Assembly (NCBI GenBank): GCA_012845835.1
Contig: JABAKD010000001.1
Span: 12,173,501-12,237,500, forward strand
Direction: 5' to 3'
Length of the DNA: 64,000 nt
Origin: Undaria pinnatifida
Taxonomy: Eukaryota; Sar; Phaeophyceae; Laminariales; Alariaceae
Both the position numbers and the translations under genes were made by a program. Of the stretch, positions 10,356 to 24,144 are shown piece by piece. A model generated the notes under the pieces. It was not told the origin of the DNA. It searched no databases and saw only the letters and a list, made by a program, of their open reading frames with translations. Numbering within the stretch: the stretch's first letter is position 1; every line of letters begins with the position of its first letter.

Positions 10356-13300
10356 CCATTGTCAGGGTTGGTAGTGCATGTGGACGCGCAGCTAGACGAC
10401 CTTTCTCCGATGAACAAGGAATACGGTCGACTCCTGCGGAACTTGGGTGCCGACGTGCGGGAGCGCCTCCCCAAGAACATCGAGACCCTCACGCATCTCG
10501 TGTGGAAAGATGGCGACGAAGGTGGGTCTCATTGGTTAGTGTTGGTGTCCGGGAGACAGTCGATTACACCCTGATTGTCGTGTATTTATACGAATTGGGT
10601 TCTGACCATTAGTACACGGCGTAAACCTCGACAACTCGCGAAGCGCTGGTGCCCACGTACGCGATTGCCGTCCCGACCAAAGCACAGACCGTTGCGCGCT
10701 TAGTCTGTAAGGGTGGTGACGAAGGTGATTGTTGCTTGTGATGTTGTATCCAGGTATCCGGAAGACAGTCAATGACTGTCTGGTAAGTGGGGTCTATGGG
10801 CTGGTTGATGATTGGTCGCTCACCAGCTATTAGTTGGATATGTATCTACAGTAAGGCCGGCGGGGTATTTTGCTGAGATTTGCGTCACTGCGCTTGGCCG
10901 GTGCATTTTGCGCTCGCTTTGTATTTTTTATCGAGAGATTTTAACTCGGTTGGTTGGCTTTCTTTCCCCCCACTATTCCCTCGCCAGCAAGTGTATCCGA
11001 GTCTCAGCCACCTACCGATTCGAATTTCGTGTTTACGTAGTGTGCAGCATAAACTTCGAGCGCTCATCTACAGCTACCATGCCTGCCCGCAGGTAAATAT
11101 TCTGCATTGAGGGGTAGGACGCCACAGTGGAAAAAAAATTACCTGGGACGTGAAACGTGTGCATTTGCTGTACGTGTGGTATGTCGGTTGCTTTTCCTTA
11201 GGTTCGGCGCAGAGGGCGGCGGAAGCCGGTGTTTTGCTCGTCTCCAACACCTGGGTGCACGCGTGCGATAAGGCAAGTGCACGTATGTGCAACAACGCAA
11301 CAGCACTTCAGAAAGTGGGAATCGGAGTTTCATTTTGGGCGATTTTCCTCCAGATATGTCTTAACCCTTTCGTTGCTACATGAATTTGAATTGTCCCCCA
11401 CTGATTCCAGATAGTTTGCCCGTAACAACGGCGGGTAAGATTTTAAAGTGGTTTAAAAAACTTGTTTACATGCTGAAAGTGGTGTAGGATGCACCCTGCC
11501 TCGCATACCGTAAGACTTTGAGCCTGGCCCAGGATACTTTTGCTCGTTTCGTCTCGATAGCGCAAGTACGACAACTCACCAGCACGCGACAGAACGGACC
11601 CTTGGAGCTACACTTTATTCGTAGGATAAGACTACTTGCAAATAGAGTGGGGCAGTGGTGGATACCTGGTATGGCAAGTCCGACAATGCATTATTAGTTC
11701 GACATGAAAACCGGGAAAAAACAATAAATATAAGCTCGATACGGAATGAAGCCCTGCGCAACTGCTGTCGTACAACTATTAATCGTTCGAAATGGTATCA
11801 CCATGGTAATAGATGGCATGGTTGAAACATCTAGAGGGTGACCCGGGGGCGTTTGCTTGTCGTCCTCTCCCTCGTAACGCCTCGGAGTTTCGCACGTCTT
11901 TCAAGTATTGTTCATATCGAGCGCTTAGGTTAATTATCGGACTGGTATTATTCAACGGGTTAACCCTTTTTGACCTGCACTCGCGGTTCACGAGGCAACC
12001 TACTTTTAGTTCGAAGGGTGGTTTTTTGCGGAAGTGGAAGGGCTCAGAAATTGGGGGTTAAGAAGTTTTGGGTCGACTTTGCACAGAAACATACGAAAAA
12101 CGTGTTTAATTCCTGGAACTGAAATTGGTGTAGGATACACCCGACCTCGCTTAAGAATTTGAACCTGGCTCCAAAAGAGGTTGCTCCAATCTGTTACTAC
12201 GCTTGTTGAATTGCGCCCCGATTCCCGTACGCCCTGATGCCATCAACAATGGCGTCTAGTGCGCCAATAGCGCCCACTCGTATGCGCGCAATTAGTATAC
12301 TAGGAGGCCGCAGTTGAACGCCTTTACAGTTGGAAATCCGTTTTTGGAAGCAAGTTACTTGGGAATAGTCCAGGGAAGGAATTTCGAGCTCTAAAGGGGT
12401 TAACCTATTGACTGACTGCCCCCCAACACTAAGAGTGGCATATTACGGCCAAGGGAGGCCTTGTCGCGTCGAAAAAGACCGGTCCCCGGGATAGTATAGC
12501 TGGCTCTGGGAACTTGCGCAGCAATATGTACAACGACCGTCAACATGTGTGCTTTATTTGTGGTCAGCAGGGGTAGACATATAGTAGGCTTCAGCGACCT
12601 CGAAGGGTCTATGTTTTTGGCGCTGTGTACGCTAGAGTCTCGCATACTCAGTATTCGCATTCTCTCGTTGCTACTGTAGTTATTGTGTTTACCAGGTATT
12701 TTGTAGTATGGACCTAAAGAGGCCTTGCTGCACTCGAAACGGCTGTTCTGCGTACGTGTTCTACGCTTTATGGCAATTATGTCATGATCTGCTTCGGCTT
12801 TTATGCAAACAGGGACGGCTTCATGCGGCGGAATCCGATCACCCGGCTACGTTCATCTACATCCCGCGATTCGTCCCAACAGAAACCAGTAGCAGGATGA
12901 AGAAAAAGGCCACGGCACAGGTGGGTGGGTGTTCCAGTGAAGTGGATTGTTTTGTTGCCATGGTGCATTCTTACCCCCCCCCCCCTCCCCCCCCCCCCCC
13001 CCCCCCCCTCTTGCGGCACGTGAAAACTTGATTCCCTCCGCCGCTGCGTATGACGGCGATGGCGATTGAAGTTCCTTGTGGCGGGCGCGGTCGGCGGCGT
13101 TTTTCAACGGGGGGAGGGGGGGGGCGATTGCATGCATTTTCCCGCTGCCTCGCGTCTTGATGTTGGTGGTAGTGTGCACCTGTTGTTCGCGTGAGTTGTT
13201 AGTGTGGGTTGGAAACCATTACATGTTGTCATTAACTGTTCCGTTTGTCTTTGCCGGGGGTTTAGCCTTTCCTTGGGTCTTCGCCTTTGCCTTTCATGTT

Positions 13301-13529
13301 TGCCTTTGCTTTTTTGTTGTTGCTTTTGCCCTTGCCTTTACTTCTGGCTCTAGTTTCGTGTTTGCAGTTTGTTTTTGCCTATCCTTTGTCTTTGCCAAGG
13401 TTCATTCCTCTGAGGTACCCTCTTGGCTATGATTTACTCGCAGACGCGGCGAAGGACTGCGTTGGAGCCTGTGAGCAGGCAGTGGGAGATCGTCGACGAT
13501 GAAGATCTGTGCTTCTCGAGCTCTCAGAG
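10356..13529 (+). CDS. MCPH1: MCPH1-like exons 1-4: N-terminal BRCT domain
   Basis: Exon 10356-10521 follows acceptor TCCTTCAG. It gives LSGLVVHVDAQ, GRLLRNLGADV and THLVWKDG. Phase 1 joins to 11202 to continue GSAQRAAEAGVLLVSNTWVH. Exon 3 (12813-12920) supplies GRLHAAESDHPA. Together these follow the microcephalin BRCT1 pattern: LGA.V....THV.FKDG....A...GV.LVS..WV..C......ES..PA. The conserved BRCT tryptophan is in NTWVHAC. Exon 2 ends at AAG/gcaagt, a GC donor; it is needed to reach the ES.HPA segment in frame. Exon 3 continues with FIYIPRFVP and a basic KKK segment. Exon 4 encodes RRTALEPVSRQWEIVDDED. Confidence 0.85.
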
Positions 13530-16500
13530 GTGAGTCATTGCAAATCGTGAACAATGGAGGAGGAATGGCCGTATCCATAGGGGTTGGCTTGAATATACAA
13601 TGTAATGTACGTGGGTGACTTACATTGTTGGTTTTTTCAAAATCATGGACCTAACCCTAACCCTAACCCATACGAAATGCCGGTCCATGGTGCAGGAGTG
13701 TCCTGATCGTTACTGTCATCACCGCTAACGATGGCGAGCGTATTTGGCGCCTGTTGTACTGTCTCCATTTCTTTTTTGTTTCGAATATTTTTTGGAGCGA
13801 AATTGACGCGGAACCAGCGCCTGTAGGGATTGATTTTTTATCAGACACGCCCCTTCCCTTTCCCTCACGCACTGCCCCCCTTCCCCCCATTCCGCCCACC
13901 TCCACCCCCGTGCCTTTTCTTTGTTCATGGCGCCTCCTCGAACGACTGCGGTTTTTCTGCCGTCCTCTTCCCGCTCTCCCCGCCGGCCGCAAAAACATCG
14001 AAATGACATCGGAACTATCGAAAATATCGGCTTAAAAAACGATAATGCCGAAAACGTATCATATGTATATATGTCGGAAATATGGAAAATATCGAAAACA
14101 TCAAAACTATCGAACACGTGGAAACGTTGAACAGAGATCCAGAGCTTCCTTCAGAAAATGAGCGTTTTGACCGCGGCAGCGGTGGCTCAGTGACGACGAA
14201 GGAAAACGATGTTTTTACGGGGGATGGTTCGCTGAAATCCCCTGACATCGGTAAATCCACTGGTAAATCTACTGGTACTTCTACTGGTGCTTCTACTGGA
14301 TCTTCAAGGCCGAGAAGGCGGTGCTTATCTCGAAAAAATGGCGGTAAAAGTGTCGGGAATTCCCCCTCCTTGACCTCCTCCAGCGCGCTGCGGCCGCCGC
14401 TGCCGGTAGACGGAAGGCGTGTATCGACAGGGACGACGACCTTGCGGGGCAAGGGCAAGGCTGCGGCTGCTTTGAGCAAAGGAGTTATCGCCGGTGGTGG
14501 TGGCGGGGTTGGGGGTGAGAAGAGCGAGGCTGAGGCTTCTTCCAGCAAAATCGTTTTGGGCGGAGGTGGTGGTATCGACGGGGCCGGGGGTGGTGGTGGA
14601 GGTGAGGGCGGTGGGGGAGGCGGTGATGGGGGGGGGGCAGGTAACGGTGCGTTCGGTTTCAGTGACAGCAGCAGCAGTGGGGAAGAACTTGTCGATGATG
14701 TGGATGGCGGTGATACAGACGAGGCGCTGTTGGAAGGGCGATTGGCGGGGGTGGGGACCGGGGCGGGGGCAACGTTGGCGGACGATGTTGAAGGTGGCGC
14801 GGATGTTGTCGATGCTGCTGCTGGCGTAGCGGTGGGCGGGAGAGCAGGCGGTGGGAAGGCGGGGGTTCGGGGACTACAAGGAGGGGGAGGGAAAAAAGGA
14901 GAGGAGGCAGAAGGAGGAGGGGAAGCAGAAGGAGAAAGACGAGGGGAAGGACAAGAAGGAGGAGGATTAGAGGAGGCAGGAGGGACAGAAGGAGGTGTGG
15001 GCAGAGAAACCCGTCCTCGATGTGCCGCACCTGCAAGTGGGAAAGGGGGGGACGCTTCCCCGCTGACCCCGGCCGAAAATGCTCTGTCCTGGAAGGCGGG
15101 AGGCAGGGGCCTTCTCGGGAGGGAGTCATCCAAGAAGAAAATCAGTTCGTCGGGGCTTGGCTCGGCTGGTCGTATTCATCTGGCGACCCTCGCTACGCCT
15201 ACGCCGCGACACTCTTCGGGGGTTGGCTCCGGGGGGCGCCGGAGCGGGGGTGGGAGCGGGAGCGGGAGCAGGCGCGGGAGCAGGAGTCGGGGTGGGGGTG
15301 CGGGTGGGGGTGGGCTGAGGGAGGCAACGAGAGGAGGTACGCCATGCTTGTTTTGTCTAGCTGTGTTTTGTTTGTTATTTCGTATGAGAGTTCCTCGCTG
15401 CCGCCAGGGAATTTCATGGCAGGGCACGCTTTCCCAGGCCGCTGTGAGATCGAAAAAATTGGATAATACCTGATTTGTCGATTTGTATTCACTCAACTTT
15501 GCCGGCTTGGTTGGTAATATTCATATATGCGCCGGTCACGCATATTCTATCGTTTTCTTTTGTCGTGGATTTGCGAGCTGTTGACGCGTCTGCCGCCTTG
15601 TCGTAAACCGGTCGCGAATTTGCGTAGCGCCTCGGAAATGTCGCGGAATGAAAATGTTAATGAATGCGGGATATCAACTTTGTTACCGAACCTGGGCCAA
15701 CTCGGACTCGCCACGAGTACGAGCGTTTTTTCTTCTCCTCGACGAGGTGTCCCGTTGAACCCTTCATTGCAAATGAAAACCGTCTGTTTAGGGCTTGGAG
15801 GCGTTTCTTCTGGGGGGGACTCGGGGGTGTTCGACATCTCCGATGAGGATGGCGGGGAGGAAACGGAGAACACGGTGCTAGACACGACGGACTGCGACAA
15901 GAAGGTATGCAAAGTGGCACATGCTGCGGTAGAAGTGCGCTGGCTCTTTTTTTGCCTTCTGAGGGTGGTGGCTTGAAAATCTCTACGCCTCACTCCAAAA
16001 CGGACTTTGAGTAAGCTGAAAGTGCAACCCGATGGGAAGAAACCCATGGCACGAAAAAATCATTGTCCAAAAAATATAGCGATCATTTCGACGATTTCGG
16101 CCTTAAGAAGCGCCATTAGCTTTGTTTTTGCGTTCTGAGGGTGGTGGCGTGAGGATCTCTATGCCTCACTCTACACCGGATTTTGAGTAAGCTGAAAGTG
16201 CAACCCGGTGGAAAAAAACCCATGGCCTACAGTAGGTGGACGAAAAAATCATTGCCCAAAAATTATAGGGATTGCTTTAATGATTTCGGCCTAAGGAGCG
16301 CCATCACTCTGGCAGTGTTGTGGCCAAAAGGTGGTACGTCTATCGTAGCACGCTTGAAGTATTTAGAGTGGACGTGCCCCGCTTCAGAACTGCACCCACG
16401 TTTTTGGGAACAAAATATTGCACGAGTCCGACGGATAATCTATCCCCGCTTGGTGATCTAGATCCTTCAGGAAGATCTGCAGGGTCTAGCTCATGCTGCC

Positions 16501-19500
16501 GGATGGGAACCGCACGAATCTGCATGATCCACCACGTGTTTCCTGGCTTGGATCTGTACTCCACGTTCACGGATCAAGTACGACTACTATCTCATAGCAG
16601 CAGCTATAGGATCTACTGCAGATGATGATCTAGATCGTGATCTGTCCAACGCGTGAAATATATTGGATTTCCAGTAGTTTCGAGCTTTCCCTTCGGGGTG
16701 TGGTTGGCGTGAAGTCCGGGAGGTGTCGCAAGTTGAAAAGGAGGAAACACTCTTGAGCGCTACCAAAAAAACAAGTTAGCCACCGCGCAAGTAAGCGGAC
16801 AGAGTAACACCGACCAGCCCAAACGAGTTTATAGTTTAGTTTACAAGGTTCCCCTTCGTGATGTGGTTGGCTTCACATCCCGGGGGTGCCCCTGGACAGG
16901 GGCAAAAAAAAATTGAAAGCTAAAGGAAAAATATTTAGCCGCCGCGCCAGTAACCCAACAAGTAACACCGACCAGCCCGAACGAGTTTATAGCCTAGAAC
17001 ATAATTGGTGTGGGGTAGCGTTTGCATTGGTGAAATAATTGACCCCTTTTTTTAGTAAGCCCACGTTTTTTGGGATTAATTACGTACTTGGATTTAGTGT
17101 TGGATAAGGTTCGTAGTAGTGGGTTTATGAGGTTAGACTGAAGGTAGCACCATTTGTCTCGTATCATGTTTTTTCATACTAGGTGTACTGCCGCACTGAT
17201 GGGATTTGTGTACGTTTCGCCGTCGCTGTGTCATCCATCGATAGCGCTCGTACGATGATTCATGGAACGTTTTTCACGTTGTTTGAAGATGCTTAGTCGC
17301 TCTCGCTGTGATGTCGATATGCTTTCCCAGGTATAGCCTATTGCAGTATTTGCAGTACCGTCAATAGTACCATTTTCAGTACGATTCGTAATTATTCTCA
17401 CGTGTTCAGAAGCGATTTTAGTCCCCGCTAGTCCCATCACCGGAAATCGAACCAAGTCATGCGACGCTGTCGTTCATGCACAAGGAAATACACACAGGAT
17501 GCCGAAGCCTGCCCTGCGAGCTGTGTTAAGTAAAATGGAGCACACCCCTCATCCGACTCGCCAAACACCTCACGATGCTATGCGCGTGGTGCACCCAATG
17601 TCTTCCTGGTCGGTGAAAACTGGACGTGCTCCGTCCCGGCATTGTAGGTGTGCGAGGATCTATTATCCTACGGACTACGCTCATGCTTGATACGAAAATC
17701 CCCCCCCCTCCTCCCCTGTGTTGTTCTTTTTCCAGAAATCCGTCAATGGTAGACTCACCGGCGACACAGCTGGTGATTCTTCCTCGGAAAATTCTGACTC
17801 AACTATGACCGCGCCAGGTAGCAGTGTCCGAAAGAGAGGCCTCGCTCGTGCCAAGCGTGCCCGTCGTTCCCCTCGCGAAAGAGAAGCAGGAGGCGCTAAT
17901 CGCGCCTTGGCTGGAGGGGAAAGGGAGATGTCGTCTCCGGCTCCTCCTGCTTTTGGAAGTGGTGGGGGTGGGGGTGCCGGTCGGGGTGGTGAGGGTGAGC
18001 ATGGCGTCCGGCTTGGAAACGCCCGCGAGTCTATTGTGAAACCCCTCAGTGCTACCTCCGCCGCTGCTACCTCCTCTTCTTTTGCGGCGTCGACGTCTGA
18101 GCCTTCTTTGTTGGCGTCTTCCGTCCCCGCTTCCTCTTCCTCCTCCCCCGGGCGTGATGCCACGACGGTGGGAGTTTCGGGGAAAACGTTTCGGGAGTCG
18201 ACCGCTGATTGGCTTATGGGTGAGGCTATGCGGCAACGAAGCAGGGGTGGTGGGAGTGGGGGGGGTCGTCTGGGCTTGCGGCAGCGACAACGGCGGCAGA
18301 CGCTCTTGGGCAGGGGGAGTGAGGAGGAGGAGGGCGAGAAGAAGACGAAGGAAATTGGGGAGGAGGGGGGTGCGGGGGTGGAAGAGGAGGTGGAAGGGGA
18401 AGTGGAGGACGAGGGGGATGAGGGAGATCCATTCGGGAGGGCTCGATACCGATCGAAATTAGCCTCCGCTAGCTCTAGCACTTACTCCCGCTCGTCTTTC
18501 TCCACTAGGGGGGGGCGGTTCTCGGCATCCCCTGAGTCGTCGCGCCCGAGGAGCAACGACAGTGGTGGCGACATCACGTCCTTGACCCGCTTGGAAAACG
18601 CCTCCGTTGGGCGAAAAGAGAAAGCTGATTGGGAGGTTACGGCGACCCCTAAAATTCCGACGAGGACCCGTGTTGGTGCTGTGGATCGCGAGGAGGGGCA
18701 CGTATTGGCTGAACTGGTAAGCCTAGGGGTAGGGTGGGTGGGGTTGGAGGTGGCGGTAGAGGAGAGGAGGATGGCGTTTGAAGAATGGAGAGGGGGGCGC
18801 AGCAGTGTTTACGGCGTCGTGTGCCAACAAAGGCCAACCATTATGTATATATATATTGTGGGCAGTCAGACGGGGGGTTGTAAGTCATTTATTTATCAAT
18901 AGCTTTGGCGAACCTGGGCAAGGTATTTTCCACCTTTAGGGGAGGGTATTGTCGGGTGGTTGGGGGGAATCGGAACGGGCTGAGGTCTCCTTTGGATGAA
19001 GCTGTACTAGACACCGCTAACAATGACCTACATCGTCATCTACCCGCCCCCCGCCCCCCTCCCCCCCTCCGCCAAAGAGGAAGTATATAAGATAATAAAA
19101 AAAATTGTAATACAATACACGGGCTCCACTCCGCGACCGGCTGATGCCGCCCGCTACGCTCGCGCAAGGAAAAACACAACTAAACGTGAAGGCGGCAGAA
19201 AGAAGAGGCCGATGATTTGGTGCATCTAGCGATTTGATAATGCCAAGAGCTGCTTTATACGCAGAGCTGATTGCCCTGTGCTTTGTTGTGTGTGTTTGTT
19301 GACGCTGTCACGTTCCGATCCCCAGTATGGGTTGTAATTTTCAAAAATGAAAAAGGACGGAGCAAGAACTGAGATAGGACAACAGACAATCGAATGGAAA
19401 AAAATGAAGAAAAGATGAGTACACACCTACATACATACACACCGGTCGGTACGGGGTATCGCATGACACCCGGTACTGCTGTATGTTCGAAAGAAAGCAC

Positions 19501-22500
19501 AGCGCAGCACGGCACAGCACCGCAGGGCAAGGTAGGGCACCGTACACAGCACCGCACGGCGCTGCGCTGCTGAGCTATAGCTGGGCTGAGCTGAGCTGTG
19601 AGAGCATTTTTTTGTGATTCAACACACATGGTACCTGGTACATACAGCAGTAGTAGTACCGGTGGTATGACTGTTCGAATAACACCACCGAACGGCATCG
19701 CACCGCACGGCATGGCACATGGCACGCCAGGAAACGGCATTGCACGGCGCTGCGCTGCTGAGCTAACACCACGTATGCTGCCGAGCTAACGCTGCTGCGC
19801 GCTGCCGGGCGGAGCTGAGCTGATGATGTTTAGAGCCAACCTGAAATCATGAGAATGGGACCTCTTCTTGTATAGTTCTAACGAACGCTTCGTGCAACTG
19901 ACCACTCGTACAAGAAAAATGGGATGTAGCAACACCAAACAGCATCGCACAGCGCACGGCGCCGCACGGCATGGCACACCAGGGCACGCCAGGGAACGGC
20001 ACTGCACGGCGCTGCGCTGCTGAGCTTACGCTACGCACGCTGCCGAGCAGCAACGCTGCTGGGCGCTGCTGGGCGGAGCTGAGCTGATGATGTTTAGAGC
20101 CAACCTGAAATCAGTAGGATGGGACCTCTTGTCGTATAAGGAATGCTTCGTGCAGCTAACTACTCGTACCTTTAGAACGGGAACCAATAAATCAAAGAAA
20201 AGCTGAACCGTTCCGCATGCATCGAAAGGAGGCGGTGTTCAGGTAGTATGATCCCAAAAAGCAGGAAAATATTTATTTAAACTAGAATATTTATAGAACC
20301 TTGAATTTGGTAAATATAGAAAAAACGCTCGTTGTATGTATGTACACGTATGTATTTATGTCTTAAAGCTAGTGTGGAAATGGAGGCCTCTCAGGGCCTT
20401 TGAGGGGATCGAAATGTCTTGAAGTTAGTTTGGAAAGCGAGGAAAGCGAACATAATGGAGGCCTCTCAGGGCCTTCGAAGTTTGTAACTAGTTGTATATG
20501 GAAGAATTGTATTGAGCTATCAATTGTTGGATGTGTCTTTATTAGGAATAGGAACGGCGCTCCGTCTTGAAAAAAATGCGTGGTCAATGGTCAAATGCCT
20601 AGACAAGTAACAAATGAGTACCCCCCTCCCCCCCGGCTTCCGGACGCCACAGCCTGGAAGCGCATTGCACGGCGGCAGAACTCGGTCTTCCACTCCTGCC
20701 TCCGGGTACACCGCCGACCTAAGCGCAGGCAGTGGGAGGAAGTCTCGCGGCAGGGCAAGGCTGGCAAGGGTTGGGGGAGGCGGTGGGGACGGGGAGGAGG
20801 GTGATGGGAGTTGTGGTAGTGGTGGGAATGGCGGTGGTGGTCGGGGTGGTAATGGAGATGGGGATGCTGATGACGATGTTGGGGATGTGGGTGGGGACGT
20901 GGGGGAAGACCAAGGAGGAGGAAATAGAGGAGGCGACGAGGTTTTGCTGTTGAAGGAGGGGGAGTGGATCTGCGGGAGCTGCACGGTGATTAACCAGGTG
21001 CGTTGGGGGTTGTGATGGGAATGGCGGTGGTGGTGGCGTGAAGGTTGGCGTAGGTGTGGTGATGGCGGTGGTGGGGGAAGTCGTACTGATGGCGGTGATT
21101 TATTTTTTTCTTGGTAGTAGTCGTAAGGTTTTTTTTGTGGTGGTTGTTAGTGGCGGTTGGTGGTGATGTTGCTGGTGGTTGGTGGCGGTGACGGTGTCTG
21201 TGCTGGTAGCGTTGCGGGTGTTGATATTCCAATGTGTTTATGGCACAGGTGGTTGTGATTTAGTTGTAGACGACGACCCAAAGTCAGAATGGTGCTGTCT
21301 CCACTAGTCTACTGTAGGTGTACACCTTCACTCTGCTGTCCAAAGGTTAAAGTCGGGGTTCTCGTATGCCTTGCCTGCTTTTAGTGTGATTGACCATGGG
21401 AGAGCGCTCCTCCATGGTGGCAGAAAATAGTGTTGCCGTCTTCTACAAGGCAGCTCGTCCGTGTACGGCTGTTCTGTCTTTTCCCCTCTTTCTGCGGTTT
21501 TGTTCGTGTTTCCTGATTCTTTGTGTTTCCTCTTGAGATGCTATGTCAGCGGCCGCGTGGCCGCAAGGCCGTCGTTCGTCCGCTCGCTTCCCCCCGCTCC
21601 CTATCCCAGCCCCTCCCCCCGCCCCAGCTCCCGCTCGCCCGTGCCACCCCCTGTTGTTTCAATGCGTTGGGACATGCACCTCTAACCCCGAGCTCCTCTC
21701 CCTTTCCGTGTTTTTTGTTATCTCCCTCTCCTTTCTCATCATCTCGCCCACGCCCAACAGCCCAAGAAACGCAGGTGCCACGTCTGCCGAGCTTACCCAC
21801 CTACGCTCAAGATTCCCCGAAACGGGGTCAGTTCCGCCGCCTTGTCGCCTACCCCAGATCAAATCAGCAGCAGCCCCGCCGCGTCGCCTCCCGCTGCTCG
21901 AAGCGGCATCATTACCGCCGCATTGCCCCCCTCCATGCGTAATGGCACCAATCTATCCGCGTCATCTCCCTCTGCACGAAACAGCACCAATCCTACCGCT
22001 TCGTCTCCCTCCGCGCTAAACGGCACGAACCTCTCCGATCTCGGCGTGGCGCAGCCACCGCCACCTACGCCGGAATCGAAGCGCCAGCAAGGTGGAAGCG
22101 GGAGCGGGAATTCCGCCCGAGGAAATGCTTTGAGGCGTTCGGGGAGAGGGAACGCGCGGGAGGCGGTCGTGGCGATGATGGCAAGCCCCGCTGTGGGAGG
22201 TGGGGCGGATGACAGCGCCGCCAGTGGCACGTGGGAAGGGTAAGCGTAGAGAGAGAGTGAGGGGTTTCGGTTTTTTATCCGGCATTGTGTGCGTGCTGGG
22301 AGCGGAGAATCGACACGGTTTGGCCGTATCGGTAACCACCCTACCCCCTCCCACTTCTATCATTAGTTTCCATGTATCTGCTGGTATTTGTTACCACGTT
22401 GCTTTTTTCCACTCCGCAATCATTGGAGTCTGTCTTGTGTAACAACGGACTATTTATAGAATATGTGACGATGAGTTAATGTGATGACATGCGTTTACAA

Positions 22501-24105
22501 CTACAACTATTAACACAATCGATATCAACAATATCGATATTAACACGAATTATTCCAACTTTCCCAAAATCTGACTTTGAGACGAAGTGTACGATTGACT
22601 CGACGAGTAATCCCATGACCTAGGTACTTCGAAGTATGTGGTGAAAAATGTAAATACGCTCCAGGTGTGAGATCGAAGATTTCTTCGAAACTCATATTAG
22701 CTGTGTAATTATATTAGGATGTTTGCGACGTACCAGCTTTGGTTGGGCAGGAGTTGGATAGAAAACCATATAGTAGTATTGAAACCGTCGAACATCGCAA
22801 CCCAAGACCAACCCAGCCCACGAAAATTCAGCAACTGGTCATAAAGACACGTGTCCTACCAATTTTTTTATTTCCCGACCTGTTTTTTTCGTGGCTTGGT
22901 CGGCCTCGGGTCAGGAAATTCGTCGTTTTCAACATTATGTTTGCTTGTTTTCCAACCCAATAGAGGTTGGAAATCGCAAACGCCCTGTTACCTTGCAACG
23001 GAAAAATGTTCAAGACACACTGAGAGATCCCCGATGTTGGTATTCGTGGGGCAATTGAGGAGCGCCCCATCAACCACTTTTTTTGTTCCAAAAGTAATTT
23101 CGTGACATACATGGCAGCACTGACAATATTTTTTACACCCTATCCGTAGGGGTGGATATAAGCCATGAGCCTCCATGCACACCCTGATCCCACCCCTTAT
23201 GGTTTTCGGACTAGGCTAGGTTAGGGCTTTGGCTTCTTTTCGGGTTGGAACCTGGTCCCAGGTATGTCGGTATACTACTAGTAGTATAAAAAGTCGGGGT
23301 GCATGGCTTACATACACCTCTAGGGGTGCATATAAGTTTTTTTAGTAGCACGCGTCCAACAACGATGACATACCCCTGTTCATAATGTATTCTGACCATT
23401 TTCTGTGTGTCTGCCGAATGATGTCCCACCTTTGAATATGTGGAACCAGGTACGACTTCTTGGGTCGAAGCGCGGAATCGTCGTCCGCTAAGAGCAGCCG
23501 GACGGTTTCCTCCTCTTCTCCTGCTTCCACTCGTCGCCGCCGGGTTTCCACGACTGCTGGCGGTGTTTCTGCGAGAAAGTCTCCCCAGCAGCAGAAACAG
23601 CAGCCGCAGCAGCAGCAGAAACAGGACCGGAGGCAGCAGCATATTCAGGAGCACCATAAGCAGCGCCCGCTGGGGCAACAGCAGGAGAAGGAGCAACATC
23701 AGCAGCAGCAGCGCCTGAGGCCACGGCGCGGGCTCAACGACAATGAGCAGTCGTTAGCCGGGGGCGGGGGTGGGAGTGTAGATAATGAGGTGAGTGGGGA
23801 AGGCGCTAAGAAGGGTCTGCAGCAGCACGCAGAAGGCGTTTCTTACCCGGGACTGGACCTCATCCCTCTCAGGCGGGTGGCGTCGGGGAGTCTTCCTGAA
23901 GATGCTCACGGAGAAGGTGGAAATGTCGGTGACGATGGCGGCGGGGTGGATGGGGGGGGAGAGGGTAGTGGTGATGTTGGTGCGGAAGGTGGTGGGGGTG
24001 GGCCAGGTCGCCGGGGCGGTATGGGATGGCGTGGAGAGGAGAGTGGAAGTCCAGAGGGAGGCGAAGGTGGTGGGCGGAGGAGGAGAAAGGGATCGCGCAC
24101 GGTGA

Positions 24106-24144
<39 letters not shown>

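Noticed and set aside
14015-15133. 372-codon Pro/Ser-rich frame on the minus strand
   Set aside because: It is the antisense shadow of the Gly-rich exon 5 of the MCPH1-like gene, whose splice phases fit on the plus strand.
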